In this document: piece after piece, positions 62,760-64,000 of the stretch
How the letters are laid out: each line of letters opens with the position of its first letter
How positions within the stretch are numbered: position 1 is the stretch's first letter
Source of the DNA: Amycolatopsis bartoniae
GTDB taxonomy: Bacteria; Actinomycetota; Actinomycetes; Mycobacteriales; Pseudonocardiaceae
Length of the DNA: 64,000 bases
Direction: 5' to 3'
Assembly (NCBI RefSeq): GCF_014191255.1
Contig: NZ_JACHWH010000006.1
Coordinates: 248,001 to 312,000, forward strand
Position numbers and translations under genes: made by a program
Notes under the pieces: generated by a model
Database searches by the model: none
The model's input: the letters and a program-made list of their open reading frames with translations, nothing else
Told to the model about the DNA's origin: nothing

Positions 62760-64000
62760 ATGTTCGCCGCTCCACGCTCGGTCGTCCTCCAGCCGACCAC
62801 TTCCTGCAACCTCGACTGCCGGTACTGCTACCTGCCGCTCCGGCGCGAACACCTGACCATGTCCTCGACGGTCGCACGAGCCGTCGCCGAGTCAATCCGG
62901 CCGTGGACGGAGGCCGGGACAGTCGAGGTCTGCTGGCACGGCGGCGAGCCGCTGACGCTGGGGCCGAAGCGGCTCGCGCTCCTGATGGACTGCTTCACAG
63001 GCCTCGACGTGGCTCACGGCGTCCAGACGAACGCCACTCTCATCACCGACGAATGGTGCGACCTGTTCGAGGCGTACGACGTACACGTCGGCGTCAGCGT
63101 GGACGGATACGCCGGCGACACCCCGAGCCGAGTGGACCGTCAGGGGCACGCGCCTTACGAACGCATCCTGCGGGGCATCGACCGGCTGCGCGAACGGGGC
63201 CACCCTTTGTCGATCATCGCCGTGGTATCCGACCCGACCGTGGAGCGGGCCCGGCGGCTGTACGACTTCGCGGTCGAGATCGGCGCCGCGTCGCTCGGGG
63301 TGAACATCGAGGAGACCGAGGGCGTCAACCTCACCTCGAACGCCCACGACCTCCAGACGGTGATGGCCTTCTGGGCCTCCCTCACCCGAGCCTGGCAGGC
63401 CAACCCAGTGGTGCGGGTGCGTGAACTGGAAAGTGCGCTCGGGTTCGTGGGTTCCGTGCTGCGCTGGCCCGGCAACCCACCGATGACGAGGCTCGATCCG
63501 CTACCGACAGTCGCCTACGACGGCGCGGTCACGCTGATCTCACCGGAACTCGCCGGGTTCGACTCTCCCCGGCACGGGCCACTGTCCTGCGGAAACGTCC
63601 TGGACGCCCAGCTGGACGAGCTGATCCACGCCGCATGGGACACGTGTTGGGTGCTCGAGTTCTTGGCAGGGGTCAAGGCGTGCCAGACCACCTGCCCCTA
63701 CTTCGCCTTTTGCGGCGGGGCGCACCCAGCGAATCGGTACTTCGAACACGGTCGCTTCGACATCGCGGAGGTGCAGGAACGGATCATCGAGGCGCGCGCG
63801 AAGGGATGGGCCCAGGTGCACGACAGCGTCGAAGCCGGAATCTCGGCCATGGCCGCACCGCTGATCACCGAGGGCGGCGCCCCGCCCGCCGGGGTCGTCA
63901 GCATCGCGGGCCCGAGTGTTCACCTCACCGCGGCCCGCATGGACGAACTGGCTCCGAGCCTGCTCGCCACGGCCGCGGAGCTTTCCCAGCTCGCCGACGG
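62760..64000 (+). CDS. Cyclophane-type radical SAM/SPASM maturase running into an IclR effector-domain sequence (partial)
   Basis: Frame open from ATG 62760 (GAAAGG eight bases upstream) to the window end, 413 codons. Residues 1-334 are a radical SAM/SPASM peptide maturase: C16-x3-C20-x2-C23 (CNLDCRYC), WHGGEPL, VQTNATL, VGVSVDG, and SPASM-type cysteines in LSCGNVL and CQTTCPYFAFCGG. It resembles the AmcB-like cyclophane-forming group that crosslinks aromatic residues in ribosomal peptides. After GRFD (63761) the usual C-terminal tail with its last SPASM cysteine is missing. Instead comes ARAKGWAQVHDSVEAGISAM, then VVSIAGPSVHLT and ATAAELSQLADG, the pattern of an IclR regulator's effector domain. 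Probably a deletion fusion. The maturase is likely inactive. Confidence 0.75.
   Translation, partial: MFAAPRSVVLQPTTSCNLDCRYCYLPLRREHLTMSSTVARAVAESIRPWTEAGTVEVCWHGGEPLTLGPKRLALLMDCFTGLDVAHGVQTNATLITDEWCDLFEAYDVHVGVSVDGYAGDTPSRVDRQGHAPYERILRGIDRLRERGHPLSIIAVVSDPTVERARRLYDFAVEIGAASLGVNIEETEGVNLTSNAHDLQTVMAFWASLTRAWQANPVVRVRELESALGFVGSVLRWPGNPPMTRLDPLPTVAYDGAVTLISPELAGFDSPRHGPLSCGNVLDAQLDELIHAAWDTCWVLEFLAGVKACQTTCPYFAFCGGAHPANRYFEHGRFDIAEVQERIIEARAKGWAQVHDSVEAGISAMAAPLITEGGAPPAGVVSIAGPSVHLTAARMDELAPSLLATAAELSQLAD

Noticed and set aside
62165-63424. Open frame through the IrrE remnant and the maturase in another phase
   Set aside because: No family resemblance, and it ignores the clear CNLDCRYC radical SAM frame on the same strand.

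Overview
The window is very GC-rich chromosomal DNA. Its codon use, frequent GTG starts, ATGA/GTGA stop-start overlaps, and many LysR, TetR and AsnC regulators point to a filamentous actinomycete, most likely a Pseudonocardiaceae member such as Amycolatopsis. That placement is inferred from gene style, not proven. About 60 protein genes are packed tightly with few gaps. Both ends cut through genes: an amidohydrolase at the left and a radical SAM gene at the right.

1-8.6 kb: an amidohydrolase diverges from a lysine 2,3-aminomutase-like radical SAM enzyme and a flavin monooxygenase. Then come a Cys-rich pentapeptide-repeat protein, a DNA-repair pair (HhH glycosylase-like protein plus PolX) and a glycosyltransferase translationally coupled to a DMT exporter. 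8.6-23.4 kb: a ClpX-type zinc-finger protein, an FtsX-like permease with two ABC ATPases, a secreted SGNH hydrolase, a MazF/RHH toxin-antitoxin pair, an M24 peptidase with an Lrp regulator, a GH3 lipoprotein, a CYTH-CHAD protein, and an MFS pump divergent from a two-lobed AsnC regulator. 23.4-26.8 kb: a TetR/TetX-like monooxygenase operon behind three phased palindromic operators, divergent from a phosphoesterase.

26.9-33.4 kb: a complete Liv-type ABC importer operon (livG-F-H-M-K, then tetR) divergent from an acyl-CoA ligase. This looks like a system that imports a carboxylate and activates it with CoA. 33.4-43.2 kb: a redox neighbourhood with an alcohol dehydrogenase, thioredoxin, SDR, NmrA-like, quinone reductase, epimerase and carotene-desaturase-like genes under two LysR regulators, and a B12-type MerR regulator. 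44.2-51.4 kb: a signalling block on the minus strand. It holds a Ser/Thr kinase, a receiver-only response regulator, a 1,478-residue soluble hybrid histidine kinase with seven HAMP-type repeats, and an SRPBCC-like protein. Two copies of a 24-bp TGTATAACG-type sequence flank it. 51.5-58.1 kb: a LysR-controlled CoA-transferase/beta-oxidation cluster with a convergent thiolase.

58.3 kb to the end: tRNA-Leu(GAG) followed by what looks like a decayed integrated island. It contains an AbrB-like protein, a tyrosine recombinase broken by one in-frame TAA, a strong hairpin, an archaeal/eukaryotic-type HisRS, a gene remnant and a multiply frameshifted IrrE-type peptidase. It ends in a cyclophane-type radical SAM/SPASM maturase whose 3' end runs in frame into an IclR effector-domain sequence. 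That chimera and the signalling block are the most unusual parts of the window. No CRISPR array, rRNA or intact insertion sequence was seen.
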